Part shown: piece by piece, positions 46,602-57,583 of the stretch
Layout: each line of letters opens with the position of its first letter
Position numbering within the stretch: position 1 is the first letter of the stretch
Origin: Blastomussa wellsi
Lineage: Eukaryota; Cnidaria; Anthozoa; Scleractinia; Plerogyridae
Direction: 5' to 3'
Assembly: GCA_947652115.1 (NCBI GenBank)
Contig: OX393571.1
Span: 11,789,504 to 11,853,503 of the forward strand
DNA: 64,000 bases
Notes under the pieces: model-generated
What the model was told of the DNA's origin: nothing
What the model saw: only the letters and a program-made list of their open reading frames with translations
Databases searched by the model: none
Translations under genes and position numbers: made by a program

Positions 46602-46812
46602 TTATTATTACTACATTATTACATTACTACATTACTACTGCATTACTTCCGATGATTACTACATTACTTTCAATGATTACTACATTACTACGTTACTACA
46701 TTACTTCATTACTACAGTACTACACTACTACATTATTTCACTACTACCTTACTACATTACTACATTACTACACTTCTACATTGTTGTGTTACTACATTAC
46801 TAACATTACTTT
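46602..46812. repeat. ATTACTAC-type microsatellite
   Basis: Irregular tandem TACATTACTACATTACTAC repeats, ending immediately before the donor of exon 46827-47136. Confidence 0.9.
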
Positions 46813-46826
46813 ATTCACAATAATAC

Positions 46827-47136
46827 CTCAGTGACAAAAGCTCTAAGAAACACTCTGTAGTTGGTATTTGGCTGTAGTGGTTTGTTGTAGTATCTCTCGA
46901 CATCACTGCTTCGCTTATTCCTGGAATCACTGCTCGATTTTACTCCAGTCCCAACAATAAATTCCTGGTACATTTTAAAATCATTTCCTTCAAACTGAAA
47001 AGTGACATAAGCTGCAGGAGCCGATGATTCATGAGCCTCCTCGTACGTCGATAGATCTTGCGGTGTGAAACTTTCCGGTGAGTTTACAACTCCAGAATAG
47101 TTTGATGAAAATGTTATGATGACAACCTGAAAAAAC
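46827..47136 (-). CDS. Gene B RPTP-like FN3, middle, with furin-like RNKR site
   Basis: FFQVVIITFSSNYSG, AAYVTFQFEGND, YQEFIVGTGVKSS, SRNKRSSDVERYYNKPLQPN, TNYRVFLRAFVTE. The L.PnTnYrVflRA strand is typical of receptor phosphatase FN3 domains, and RNKR|S fits the furin consensus. Phase 2 in (acceptor CCTGCAG), phase 0 out at GAG|GTATTA. Type IIB phosphatases are cut by furin-type proteases in the equivalent domain. Confidence 0.88.
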
Positions 47137-49044
47137 CTGCAGGATTGAAACATTAATTTCATAGATAAGCCGAGTGAAAATAATTTAAATGAGAATGATA
47201 GTGTTAAGACGGTCCCCTATACTTTTTACGTGGAACTATTTATTTTCCTGTGAAACGTTCATTTTTCTCTGATACACAATTTGAAAAACTTTTCACATGC
47301 ATGTGTTTCCAATTCATGCCTGAGCACTGTAGTTGGGGTTTGAACAGATGAAGCTTCTGTCTGTTATTTTGTCACGAGTGCCATCTTGGATCATCTTAAC
47401 ATACATGATATGCAACACTAAAATACAATTTCAATTGTTTTACGCCTTTCGAGTACCGTGTGTAACGGTACAAACAGGAATCGCCTTGATTTTTACAGGA
47501 ATGTGAAAAGTTTGGTTATCATTCGTGAAGCATGAATAGGCCAAATCTTTTTATGGTGTATTCGGGTCTAATGCATGTACATGTGTTTAGCTTGGGTGGA
47601 AATGCATGAGACAATTGAAGTTATCAATTAAGTATTTATGAAAACTGGATGTTCCATACCATAACAAACAGGTTAATATGGGATTCATTGTTTGTATAGG
47701 TGTCTTAATTTAATATACTTTATTCCAAATTGGCCGCTGATTTATGCACATACAAATTGGCCCTTGTTGCCTCGTTAATAATTCTTTTGATTTTTGAGCT
47801 TAAAAACGAGGCAAGAAGGGCTAATTTGAATACCAAGTAAAGAATATTAAGATGGTAGCCATTTTGGAACAAGGTGTATCTGATGCAGAAATCGTAACAT
47901 CAGAATAAACTATAAAACAGCCCTATTCACCCCCAAAACGGTTTGCTCAAATTGCACGCCCCAAGACACGCCCCAAGAACATACTTGTACCACAATGAAA
48001 ATGAGCCAGCTCAAACACTGGATCTAAAAATCCAGAGTCCAACGTAAAATTTGGCCAGCACACACCTACACTGTAGTTACAAAACTCAGTCAGGGGAAAA
48101 ACTGCCAGTTGATGAAGAAACCCGCCTCCAAGACGGGCCTGAGCCCACGGTGTTTAGTCCCAAAGTTGCTAAGTAACGTGACATATTTGCTCAGATGATT
48201 ACTTTTGGTGTATATAAGAAACGCCACAAACTCCTCGAGCACTTTAACGAAGATTCGCCAAAACTAGCACTTGTTCGCCTGACTGAACTACAAAAAATAA
48301 ATCTAGCATTTTATTAGAACAGTAGGCATTAATAAGGCATTACCCAAGAGTAGTTCAGGAGCACAGAGCCGGGCTTCCTTTTAGTGTGTTCAAATAGGTA
48401 CCACAGTCACCCCAAGAAGGATAGTACATGTAGGGTGACAGTTCGTTCACCGAATTGTTTACCAATTAGAATCATTTATTATTATATGGCTGTATCTCAC
48501 ATGGACTGGAAACTAGCGAATTCACGAATTTGATGGGCTAAAATCGATATTGAACGATTTTCACATCTAGACCAGCATCTAGATCGGTTACATTTTGGGG
48601 TCAGAAAGTTACAAACAAAACAGGAACATATTGTCCCCTTTTTCTCTAAAAATAGTTAATGGAAAATTGAAAAAGCTTGAGAAGAATAAAAAGTAAAGAT
48701 ACGACCAAACTTTTGCAGCTCATCGCCGTTAGCAAACAAAATGTGAGCAAGAACGAAGCAGTGTCATTAAGCAAATTAAAGTTTCCGTTTGGCCATATAA
48801 TAAAAATCTTATTAACCAAGCTTAGTCGGTCTGTATGGGAGAATCTTGACCGAGGTTGTGAGTACAGACCAAACGCAAACTCACAACCGACCTACAGACC
48901 TTCAGCTTGGTTAATAAGAGCTAAATCATAATACACAGTCCCCACCCGCCACTTATAAGTAACAAACCAACCTCTGACACTGTTCAAGAAATATACACAG
49001 AAACGTGAAAACAGACCCGGCCTAAAAACGTGCAACAAACATAC
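47137..49044. other. Gene B intron with two palindromes
   Basis: Imperfect foldback at about 47716-47850 (CCAAATTGGC... / ...GGGCTAATTTGA) and a clearer one at 48806-48920 (TCTTATTAACCAAGCT / AGCTTGGTTAATAAGA, inner GAGGTTGTGAGT / ACTCACAACC). No further exon seen. Confidence 0.55.
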
Positions 49045-49153
49045 TTTGCACTTTGAGGAAAGCATGGTAATGTTACTTTTGCTGTAATTCCTGTTTTACT
49101 TGAAATTGGAGAAAATGACAGTGAATATGGCACTTCTTTGGACCAATTCAAAC
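49045..49153 (-). CDS. Gene B RPTP-like FN3, first part (diverged)
   Basis: Exon after CTTTTACAG: GLNWSKEVPYSLSFSPISSK, TGITAKVTLPCFPQSAK, donor A|GTATGT. Phase 1 in, phase 2 out, exactly as gene A exon 20, and the T-x-I-x-x-K-V-x-L-P pattern aligns with it. It joins to FFQVVIITF of the next exon. Sequence similarity is weak, so confidence rests on phase and position. Confidence 0.55.
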
Positions 49154-49311
49154 CTGTAAAAGATAAAGTAAGGTTTAGCCTGTATGGCCAGTTGTAAAGA
49201 CCCATGACTGCAAAAAGCTTTGGAGAAATTATGCCTATTTTGTCTAGATTTATAGGCAAAGGATTTGATCTCTCTTAATAGACTTTTCATGACAGTCTAT
49301 GGGACACTGTA

Positions 49312-50806
49312 TAATTTGGTTTTATCAACTGGGTTGATAATGTGAATTGGCCACCGTAAAGAGATTCAAGAGCTGACGTTTCGAGCGTTAGCCCTTCATC
49401 AGAGCGAATCAAGGAATTGTGGGTCGTGTGTTTTTCATATACAGAAAGATGGAGCTTCACAATTGGCTGGTGCCTGGGAACGAGAAAACAACGGAATAAA
49501 TTCGTTGAATGGAAAACCTTCGTTGATACCGTGAGGATTAAGAGTGCCAATTTGAAAAATAAATTTTTGTTCTAGAGTTTTGCGGCTTTCCATGTTTCCT
49601 TGGTGAAGGGAAAGGCCGCAGACTGCCATATGCTGCTTAGAATGACTTGGGAGATTGAAGTGTCTCGCGACTGGTTTTGTTGCATTTTGTCGTCTTTCTC
49701 TAAGTCGCGAAGGTGTTCTCGGAATCGGTCGCCTAGTCATCTCCCTGATTCGCCGATGTATAACTTTTTGCAAAGAGTGCAAGTTATGCAGTAGATGGTA
49801 GTGGCTGAGGTACAGGTGAAATGATCAGTGATCTTGATAGATCGCTTGGGTCCCGATATTTTGTCAACGTTGTGAATGAAAGGGCATGTTTTGCATCGTG
49901 CGCGAGCGCATTTAAGAGTTCCAGGTTGATCACTTGTTTGGAATGAACTTCTGACTAAAAAGTTACCTATGTTTTGTCGCGTTTGAATGAAATTAATGGA
50001 GGTTGCGAAAAGATTCTACCAGTGTCGGGATCATTTTGAAGTAATTTAAAGTTTTTGAGAATGATGGATTTAACTGCGTGGTTGTGAGGGTGAAATGCGA
50101 GGGTGAATGGAATTCTATCGTTGTTTTCTCTCTGTAACGTTTGTAGTGCTGACTGTCGATCAATTTGTTGGGTGCGATGATAGCACTATGTGACACTGTG
50201 TTGCATACTATATAGTTGACAGCAACAGGCTTTCTTGGGCTTATTTCCAGGCAGTCAGTGCCTGAATGCCAGATCAATAACCAAGTTCCATTGTGATGAC
50301 CTCAATACTGTGCCAAATACAGTTGGGGGTATACATGTTAACAGTTAAAAACATTATAAAAAACCTTTAATTTGAAGAGGCTATATTATTACAGGAGGAA
50401 TGTTACACCAATTAACTGAGGAGAAATTATATTGGGTTGTTAATGCAGGCCTTATTTTTGTAAAGTTTGCAATATAATATGGCATTTTAATACTGATTTA
50501 ATCTGTCCAAATGAACTAAGAAGAGAACCAGAAGCATGCACAAATAACATATATAAATTCAAAAATTGCTGCCTAGCACAAGATCAAACGAATGCTTTTC
50601 ATTCAACTAATTTATTCCGTTGTTTTTCACGTTACCAGGCACCAGCCAATAGCGAAGCTCCATCTTTCTGTATATAAACCACACACGACCCACCATTCCT
50701 TGATTCGCTCCGACAAAGGGTTAATGCTCAAAACGTCAGCTCTTGAATCTCTTTACGGTGGCCAATTGACATTATCAGCCCAGTTGATAAAACCAAATTA
50801 TATTGT
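49312..50806 (-). mobile_element. Penelope-like retroelement, truncated, with ~200-bp inverted ends
   Basis: Minus-strand frames give LAFHPHNHAVKSIILKNFKL, NIGNFLVRSSFQTSDQPGTL, RARCKTCPFIHNVDKISG, IYCITCTLCKKLYIGESG and KPVARHFNLPSHSKQHMAVC: the end of the reverse transcriptase plus the GIY-YIG endonuclease with its CxxC motifs, the diagnostic pairing of Penelope-like elements. Frames are broken. Ends 49312-49513 and 50599-50806 are inverted copies of each other (ATAATTTGGTTTTATCAACT...). The main RT body is missing. Confidence 0.85.
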
Positions 50807-50811
50807 TATAC

Positions 50812-50856
<45 letters not shown>

Positions 50857-51011
50857 CTATTGACAGCATTCCAGATGTCCTTGTTAATGCCTTGACCCCA
50901 GTAACCAAAGTGCACAAATATTACACAAGATTTGCTAATAGCTGCAGCCAGAAAAAAATTGGGTTTTTCTATTACGCCTACATTTACAATTTGCACGTGA
51001 CATTTACTCAC

Positions 51012-51314
51012 CTAATGTCTCAATTACTTTAGGCTTGAAGTAAGGTCCAGGTCCCGCCCCCGTGTAACCTCTAACGGACACTTCATACTTTGCGCAGACT
51101 GAGAGATCAGTCACGATCACATCTGTGGTTGTTGTGTTAAATGTTGATATAAACATAGATTGAACCAGGGAGCAATTTTCCTTCAAAATTATATTCACTT
51201 CATAAATTTTGATGATACCATTTGCCACGTCTTTTGACAGTCCTGTCCAAGTTATCTGATATGTTGTGATATTCAGTTCAACATAAGATATGTTTTCCGG
51301 CCCTCGGCTTGGTG
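51012..51314 (-). CDS. Gene B FN3 exon equivalent to gene A exon 17
   Basis: APSRGPENISYVELNITTYQ, ITWTGLSKDVANGIIKIYEV, LSVCAKYEVSVRGYTGAGPG, ending IETLG before GTGAGT. FN3 core present. Where gene A has a KRRKRS loop this copy reads ILKENCSLVQSMF, with no basic site. Phase 1-1. Confidence 0.9.
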
Positions 51315-51360
51315 CTGAAAAAACAGAAAAGCAGGAACATTGTTTACAAAATTGTGCATA

Positions 51361-51640
51361 ATGGAAGGCGCAGTGGCCTAAGAGTGACTCCAGATTGGAC
51401 GGTAATGAGGGTTCGAGCCTCAGCCGGGGCACTACGCTATGTTCTTGGGCAAGACACTCTTATGGTGCCCCTCTCCACCCAGATGTATAAATGTGTACCG
51501 GCAAAATACTGCTGTGGGGTAACCCTGCAATGGACCAGCATCCCATCCAGGGGGCGTAGAAATAATCCTTGCCGCTTAATGCTTCTATAACCGTGATAAG
51601 CTCTAACAGTTTGGGCCACTAGGCTCGAGGCTTGAATGCC
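51361..51640 (+). mobile_element. tRNA-derived SINE, copy 3 (plus)
   Basis: GCGCAGTGGCCTAAGAGTGA, then GGGTTCGAGCCTCAG (B-box-like), GTTCTTGGGCAAGACACTCT, CACCCAGATGTATAAATG, ACCCTGCAATGGACCAGCAT and CCCATCCAGGGGGCGTAG. This is the longest copy. It lies 47 bases upstream of the FN3 exon starting at 51314. Confidence 0.75.
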
Positions 51641-52189
51641 CCACCCACCCTGTGTATAATTTGAGAAAGCGATTGATGAATTCCAACTCAAATTAAACAG
51701 TACTGTAATCAAATAGCTTAAAAAAAGTAGGCAAATTAGCCAAAGCAATAAAACAAATGGTTGAATAAAAGTTTTTGGATAACTACACTGTCATATCTAA
51801 GTTAAGACTTGCATAGTTACTGTAAAATAACTTTTACATAATAACTTTATGGCTACAACCAGTCACTAATGAGAACTTTTGTCTACTGTAATCACATTGT
51901 CAATACTAGATAAATAATGTTTCTTTTTCATGATGAGAGTAAATTGGTGGGCAAAAGCTTTGAAACTGCCAGGCTAACAAGTTTAAACAGGTACTAGGGA
52001 TGTTTAAAGAATGGGAGAACTTGTCCCTTCACCATTTAAATAGTTATTTACAATAACACCTACACCCTAGACCTTAAAAGGTATATTGCAACTGAAACTA
52101 GAAATAAGTTTGAAAAAGAAGTAATGTTGCCAGCATTAATTTATACTTATGGCTGATATTACTGTTCTTTCAAAGGAAGCTAAACCTAC

Positions 52190-52477
52190 CATACTCCGTA
52201 GTATTCACAGAAAAAGAAGCATTCAGTCCAGGTTTGATAGTCACAGCTCGTACATGAAATTGATATGTGACTCCACCCAAAACATTGACTAAGTAGCTAA
52301 ATACATCCCTTCCAAAGGTCGCCTTTTGGGTATCATGTTTGTGGCTATAAAACACATTGTAATTCCTGATTATTCCATTTTCCTCAGCAGGTGGACTCCA
52401 GGTCAGGTTTACTCGTGGACCATGCAAGTTGCTTGGAGCTATCTCAATATAATCAATGTTCGTTGGAGCGCCAGGTG
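52190..52477 (-). CDS. Gene B FN3 exon equivalent to gene A exon 16
   Basis: APGAPTNIDYIEIAPSNLHG, PRVNLTWSPPAEENGIIRNY, LGGVTYQFHVRAVTIKPGLN, ending TTEYG before GTAGGT. Phase 1-1, 96 codons, the same length as its counterpart in gene A. Only intact copy; a truncated one lies at 58829. Confidence 0.92.
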
Positions 52478-52540
52478 CTGGTAAGAAATACCGTAACAGG
52501 AGTTAGAGAACAAATAGGTTGATGGCAAACATTACGCACA

Positions 52541-52833
52541 ATGCTAATGATAAGGATACTTTAATGACAATGATAATGATAAAGATAATGATAATGATAA
52601 TGATAACGATAATGATAATGATAATGATAATGATAATGATGATGATGATAAAGATAATGATAATAATAATGATAATGATAATGAAAACAATAATGATATC
52701 GATAATGATGATGATGATAAAGATAATGATAATGATAATGACAATGATAATGATAATGACAATGATAATGATGATGATGAAGATCATAATAAAGATAATG
52801 ATAATGATAATGATAATAGAAATCGAAATAACA
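52541..52833. repeat. GATAAT microsatellite, copy 1
   Basis: GATAATGATAATGATAATGA with AAAGAT and GATGATGAT interruptions. In the intron between the FN3 exon at 52190 and module a1. Confidence 0.95.
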
Positions 52834-53041
52834 TCATTGCCACAAAGCCAGACAGGAAGATGGAGTTGCCGTTATGAATAAATCTGACTAAACACACATC
52901 TACTGGAAAAAGCCTCTCAATAGTAAACAAATTTAGGTCACTGATAATTATATGGAATGACACATATAAGTACAGCTGTAATTTATATTCAATGTATTAT
53001 TAATTAAACATTTCAAAGGAAATGAGAGCCTAGTCTCTTGC

Positions 53042-53344
53042 CATCTTCCATTGTTTTCTCAGACTCTACAGCACTCTTGGGTCCATCACCAACAGAAGTG
53101 AAGGCCAACACTTGAAATTCATATTCTGTGTACTTATCAAGCCCACTGACAACTTTTGTCCGAGTTACTCCGCTGTTAAAAGTAACAATGGTTGGTGCCT
53201 CTGCAGAGTCCTTCTCTTTGTAGAACAGTTTAAATCCTCTAATGATTCCATTTCTGGAGTTTGCTGGTGGTAGCTGCCAAGATGCTTCAATACTGGTAGA
53301 ACTTTCGGCAGTAAGAGAGATGTTACTAGGCGGTTGCGTAGGAA
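53042..53344 (-). CDS. Gene B FN3 module a1 with GC donor
   Basis: VPTQPPSNISLTAESSTSIE, ASWQLPPANSRNGIIRGFKL, FYKEKDSAEAPTIVT, YTEYEFQVLAFTSVGDGPKS. Identical layout to a2, but the splice donor reads G|GCAAGA (53041-53040) where a2 has G|GTAAGA. GC donors with this context can work, usually less efficiently. Confidence 0.85.
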
Positions 53345-53671
53345 CTAAAATCAAGAAATTCAACAATTAATATATGTTTCTTTTTTTAGGAAACTTACCA
53401 GAAACTCCTACCACTGAAGACGTTCAGATGTCTTAGACATTTCTTAGAAAAACTCCCTCATGTATTACGACAATTATCTGATATCTCACACGTATTTCAA
53501 CTATTGTAAATGTCATAGTTGGTCATATTTTATTTAAAGTTATCTTCAGGTACATTGTATTTACTACATGGTAGTCAATGATTATATGCAAGACGTATTG
53601 AATCAAGGAAGCTTTTATTTTACTTAACGTTTAACTTAATTCTTAAGTTGCCATCATTAATGTCCTCTTAC

Positions 53672-53971
53672 CATCTTCCTTTGTTCTCTCAACTTTTAAC
53701 GAACTATTAGATCCATCACCAACAGAAGTGAAGGCCAAGACTTGCACTTCATATTCTGTGTACTTTTGAAGTCCAGTGACAACTCCAGTAAGACTTGTAG
53801 CATTATTAATTAACACAATTTGTGACTCTACAGAGTCTTTCTTTTTGTAGAACAGTTTAAATCCTGTGATGATTCCATGTCTGGCATATTCTGGTGGCAG
53901 CTTCCATGATGCTTTAATACTGGTAGAACTGATTGCAGTCACAGTAAAGTTACTGGGAGCTTGTGAAGGAA
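53672..53971 (-). CDS. Gene B FN3 module b1
   Basis: VPSQAPSNFTVTAISSTSIK, ASWKLPPEYARHGIITGFKL, YTEYEVQVLAFTSVGDGSNS, phase 1-1, donor GTAAGA. Core W retained. Confidence 0.9.
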
Positions 53972-54110
53972 CTGGAATTAAACAACTTAATAATTAACTA
54001 AACTCACTCCATCACTAAACCTTTCGTACTTCACCAAAAAAGCAAAAAGCTCAGACTTAAAAAAATTCATGGTTCATTGTGTATTTGCCAAACCTGGTGA
54101 ACTTTGTATT

Positions 54111-54220
54111 GCTATTAATTTGGTAATTGTGATGAAGAGCTCCCCAAAAAACCTGTCGGCCAACTGTCGGCTGTTTGTCGGTCGACTGGGGAGCTCTTCT
54201 TCACAATTACCATTAATTTT
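54111..54220. repeat. Palindromic element, copy 1
   Basis: ATTAATTTGGTAATTGTGAT, GAAGAGCTCCCC and GGGGAGCTCTTC, ACAATTACCATTAAT. Intron between b1 and c1. Confidence 0.8.
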
Positions 54221-54724
54221 ACTAGGTGTCCATAGCAGGCACAACAGTAATCTCTGCCTGATCATCAACCCAGCTAATCATTAATGCTTACTGTGAAACT
54301 AAGAAAACCATGAACACTAGAAATATTTATGGAATGTTATTTTGTTGCAAAGAAAGAAACAATCAGGTACGACAAAACTTAACCAACAACAGCAACAGTA
54401 ATTACATTGCGGACACTCAAACCGTGAACACTTGACATTTATTTTTACATTTTTTGTTGTGATTATCCAATGAGAGCTCTTGACATAGACCAAAGGATTA
54501 GTAATTTCAGCACCAAAGAAAGCTAATTCTTCTGTCTATATGAATGGCTAATGTTGGATAATAGTAACAAAAAATGTTAAAATCAATGTCAAGTGTCTTC
54601 AATATAAAAAAGTTTTGAGGTTTGTTTGCATGTCCTGAACTTTATTGTGATTGGTCACTACACAGTCAGGATTCCTGAAATATTTCAAGTGTTTACGGTT
54701 TTCTTTGACAGCAATTATTCTCAC

Positions 54725-55027
54725 CATCTTCCTTTGTCCTCTCAACTTTAATAACACTCTTTGGTCCATCACCAACAGAAGTGAAGGCCAACACTTGAAA
54801 TTCATATTCTGTGTACTTATCAAGCCCACCAACATCTTTAGTGAGAATGCCTCCAGCATTAATGGTTAAAGTGGTTTGAGACCCCAAAGACCCTTTCTTC
54901 TTGTAGAACAGTTTGAATCCTCTAATGATTCCATTCCTGGAATTTTCTGGTGGAAATTGCCAGGTAACTGTTATATGGGTAGAACTGCGTGCAGTCACAG
55001 TAACGTTGCTGGGGGCTTGTGAAGGAA
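54725..55027 (-). CDS. Gene B FN3 module c1
   Basis: VPSQAPSNVTVTARSSTHIT, TWQFPPENSRNGIIRGFKLF, DKYTEYEFQVLAFTSVGDG, phase 1-1, donor G|GTGAGA. Confidence 0.9.
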
Positions 55028-55164
55028 CTGCAATCAAGAAAATCACTTATAAATCTACTATTATAAAACCACACATTTGGGATGGATGCTCATGATCATA
55101 CAGATGTCGTGATTTCTGAGTGTTGAGAGAACAGGGTTATCATTTTTTGTAGTCTTTTTCTTAC

Positions 55165-55467
55165 CATCTTCCAGTGTTCTCTCAACGAACACTGAACTGC
55201 TTGGTCCATCACCAACAGAAGTGAAGGCTAACATTTGAAATTCATATTCTGTGTACTCATCAAGCCCACTGACAACTCTTGTCTGAGCTGAATTACTGTT
55301 TATATGTTCCATTGTTGGTGACGCAGCAGAGTCTTTCTTTTTGTAGAATAGTTTAAACCCTGTGATGATTCCATTCCAGGAGTCTGCTGGTGGCAACTGC
55401 CAAGATGCTTCAATACTGACAGAGGACCTTGCAATCACAGTAAAGTTGCTTGGAGCTTGTGAAGGGA
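55165..55467 (-). CDS. Gene B FN3 module d1
   Basis: VPSQAPSNFTVIARSSVSIE, SWQLPPADSWNGIITGFKLF, YTEYEFQMLAFTSVGDG, phase 1-1, donor GTAAGA. First FN3 exon downstream of the intronic ORF. Confidence 0.9.
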
Positions 55468-55499
55468 CTGCAATTGAAAATCTTAATTCAACAAGAGGA

Positions 55500-56250
55500 A
55501 ACCTCATTCTAAGATCATTAATTTTTCACTTTATTAAAACTTAACTTTTCTGTGCAACATACACGTATATGTACGTAAAAGGAAAGTAAACATTATACAG
55601 TTCTACGTTAAGTTGAAAAAGCTTAATTGCCCAAGTGAACAATTATAATTTATTACTTTAAAAAAGACCACAAAGGAAGTGGTCTGATAAAACATATTCA
55701 CTATCTTTACAGTTTGGAAGTTGATTATAGAAAACAGATCATGTAGATCATCGACTTCCTAAGGTCTCAGTCAATATTACAATCATTAATCAGAATCTTG
55801 TTTAATCTTGTTAATCTATCTAACCATTTAGCCAGCACTGTTGATAAATTTCTCGGCTGTTGGCTGAAGTAGTGCTTAATTACAGGAATGGCTCCGGGCT
55901 CGGAATGCACTGGAAACGAGTTTGGTTAGCTAAATTTGTCTACAAAATCACCCTGGTTAGCCTATTATAACACTGCGGTTAGCGTACTAAGCAATCCGGT
56001 TAGCCTACTGAGCACTGCGGTTAGCCTATTAAGCAATCTGGCTAGCCTACTATAGCACTCTGGTTAGCCTACTAAGCACTGCGGTTATGCGGTTAGCTCT
56101 CAAGAATGGTAAGAATGCAAACTCTGAAGTTCATGCAAACTCTGAAGTTCAAAACCTAACCAACGATTGCGTTTTTCGCAGCTGTCAATCATAATTACGG
56201 TAAAAGCTTATGAACCTTGAAAATCAGAAACAAACAAAATGGATCGAAGT
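55500..56250. other. Intron segment with GGTTAGCCTA repeats
   Basis: Bases about 55960-56100 repeat GCGGTTAGCCTACTAAGCA-like words seven or so times. The outer junction at 58828 falls inside the duplicate of this array, so it is a likely recombination substrate. Otherwise nothing recognised. Confidence 0.7.
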
Positions 56251-57075
56251 CTACCAATCACAACTGACAGACATGACCTTTTGACCCTGTTGAAGTGAAC
56301 CTCTGTTTCCCGAGAGGTTCGCTTGATGATTGACGGCAGCGAAAAACGTAACTGTTGATATGAGCATAGTTTGCGTGTTATTGAAAGGCACTATAACTGA
56401 TCCTGCATCATCCCGGATGACTAGATCACGATCCCACGTGCCTATGATCTTTAATTCCGCGACGGCCACGAAATCCCATACGGTGCTACGCTGGCATCTG
56501 GCCAGACGAAATGCAATTGCCATGCTGCAGTGGTTCTCGTGCAATGCATGCAGTACCTTTCCATAGTGCGCGTGGATGCTTGCCAAACTGTGGGTCCTGA
56601 CTTGGCTAACGTCTCTCTGTTGTCGTTGTTGCTGCTGCTGCTGTTCTTCAGGTGGATCATCATTGTGGGCATTGTGCAGTGTGTTCACCTCCGCCTTCAA
56701 ATCTGCAATCTGATTTTTTGCCTGGACAAGTCTGCACTCCATTTTTTTGATGACCTCGGATTTTGTTCGCACGAGATCAGCTAGCTCCTCTGCGTCTTTT
56801 CCTTTTTCCTCCAGCTCCTGCACTAGATGTTCATTTTGTTCTTGCTGGTTTTGGAATGCCAGCCCAACTCTCTCATGCTCCTTCTGCAAGTTTCCGTACA
56901 GCTTGTGCAGATCGCCTGGGCTTGGTTTGTCGCCAGATGGCTGATTTGGTTGTTTTGCTGACTTTTGTTTATTACTCGGAGGAGGCCTCTGAGAACAGGA
57001 ACATTGACGGTTATCTCCAAGGCAGACACCGTACTTATTTTCGCAATGAAAAATGGAGTGGTTGCCACTGCACAC
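56251..57075 (-). CDS. Intronic 274-codon coiled-coil ORF, copy 1 (CCDC106-like C-terminus)
   Basis: Intronless ORF inside the gene B intron between modules c2 and d1, same strand. N-terminal Cys/His cluster (HCENKYGVCLG, QCSCSQRP), a proline/lysine linker, a coiled coil at about 60-140, a polyQ run (CAG repeats), then HYGKVLHALHENHCSMAIAF, RLARCQRSTVWDFVAVAELK. That pattern resembles the helix-turn-helix-like C-terminus of CCDC106-type proteins (inference). The start shown is GTG; the frame is open further upstream to about 57140 without an ATG, and the first in-frame ATG is codon 112. A TATA box lies just upstream. It may be a 5'-truncated retrocopy or a nested gene. Confidence 0.5.
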   Translation of the reverse strand: MCSGNHSIFHCENKYGVCLGDNRQCSCSQRPPPSNKQKSAKQPNQPSGDKPSPGDLHKLYGNLQKEHERVGLAFQNQQEQNEHLVQELEEKGKDAEELADLVRTKSEVIKKMECRLVQAKNQIADLKAEVNTLHNAHNDDPPEEQQQQQQRQQRDVSQVRTHSLASIHAHYGKVLHALHENHCSMAIAFRLARCQRSTVWDFVAVAELKIIGTWDRDLVIRDDAGSVIVPFNNTQTMLISTVTFFAAVNHQANLSGNRGSLQQGQKVMSVSCDW

Positions 57076-57143
57076 TTTAAAATTTTCGGAGACATATCGT
57101 TTGCGAACTAGGTCGTAACGATAATAACACTTTAAACTAAAGG

Positions 57144-57152
57144 CTTTTTATA
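57144..57152 (-). promoter_or_regulatory. TATA box upstream of intronic ORF copy 1
   Basis: TATAAAAAG about 70 bases upstream of the ORF, with CCAAT motifs on the same strand near 57216 and 57277. The same arrangement recurs before copy 2 at 63514-63522. Core-promoter spacing is good, but activity is inferred. Confidence 0.45.
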
Positions 57153-57583
57153 CTCTGTCATCGGATCAAGTAAACAATAACAAAAAAGTTAATTGGCTAA
57201 TTAACAACACATCTGATTGGCCGAATTTGATTACCTCTGTTTATTTTTGCGTATCGTTAATTTCAGTTAGTTCTCATTGGTTAATTAAACGTTTTATAAA
57301 GGCTGATTTGAAGCTGAGAGCTCTTGACATAGACCAAAGCATTAGTAATTTCAGCACCAAAGAAAGCTAATTCTTCTGTCTATATGATTGGCTAATGTTG
57401 GATAATAGTAACAAAAAATGTTAAAATCAATGTCAAGTGTTCACAGTTCAAGTGTCTTCAATATAAAAAAGTTTTGAGGTTTGTTTGCATGTCCTGAACT
57501 TTATTGTGATTGGTCACTACACAGTCAGGATTCCTGAAATATTTCAAGTGTTTACGGTTTTTTTTGACAGCAATTATTCTCAC

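Larger units (their letters stand above)
54471..57315. repeat. Inner duplication, full unit
   Basis: Starts at GAGAGCTCTTGACATAGACC and carries c1, d1 and the intronic ORF. The partial second copy starts at the same words at 57316. Confidence 0.85.

Noticed and set aside
52503..52881. Open frames rich in I, M or S-L repeats
   Set aside because: They are translations of the GATAAT microsatellite; the same applies to 58931-59276.
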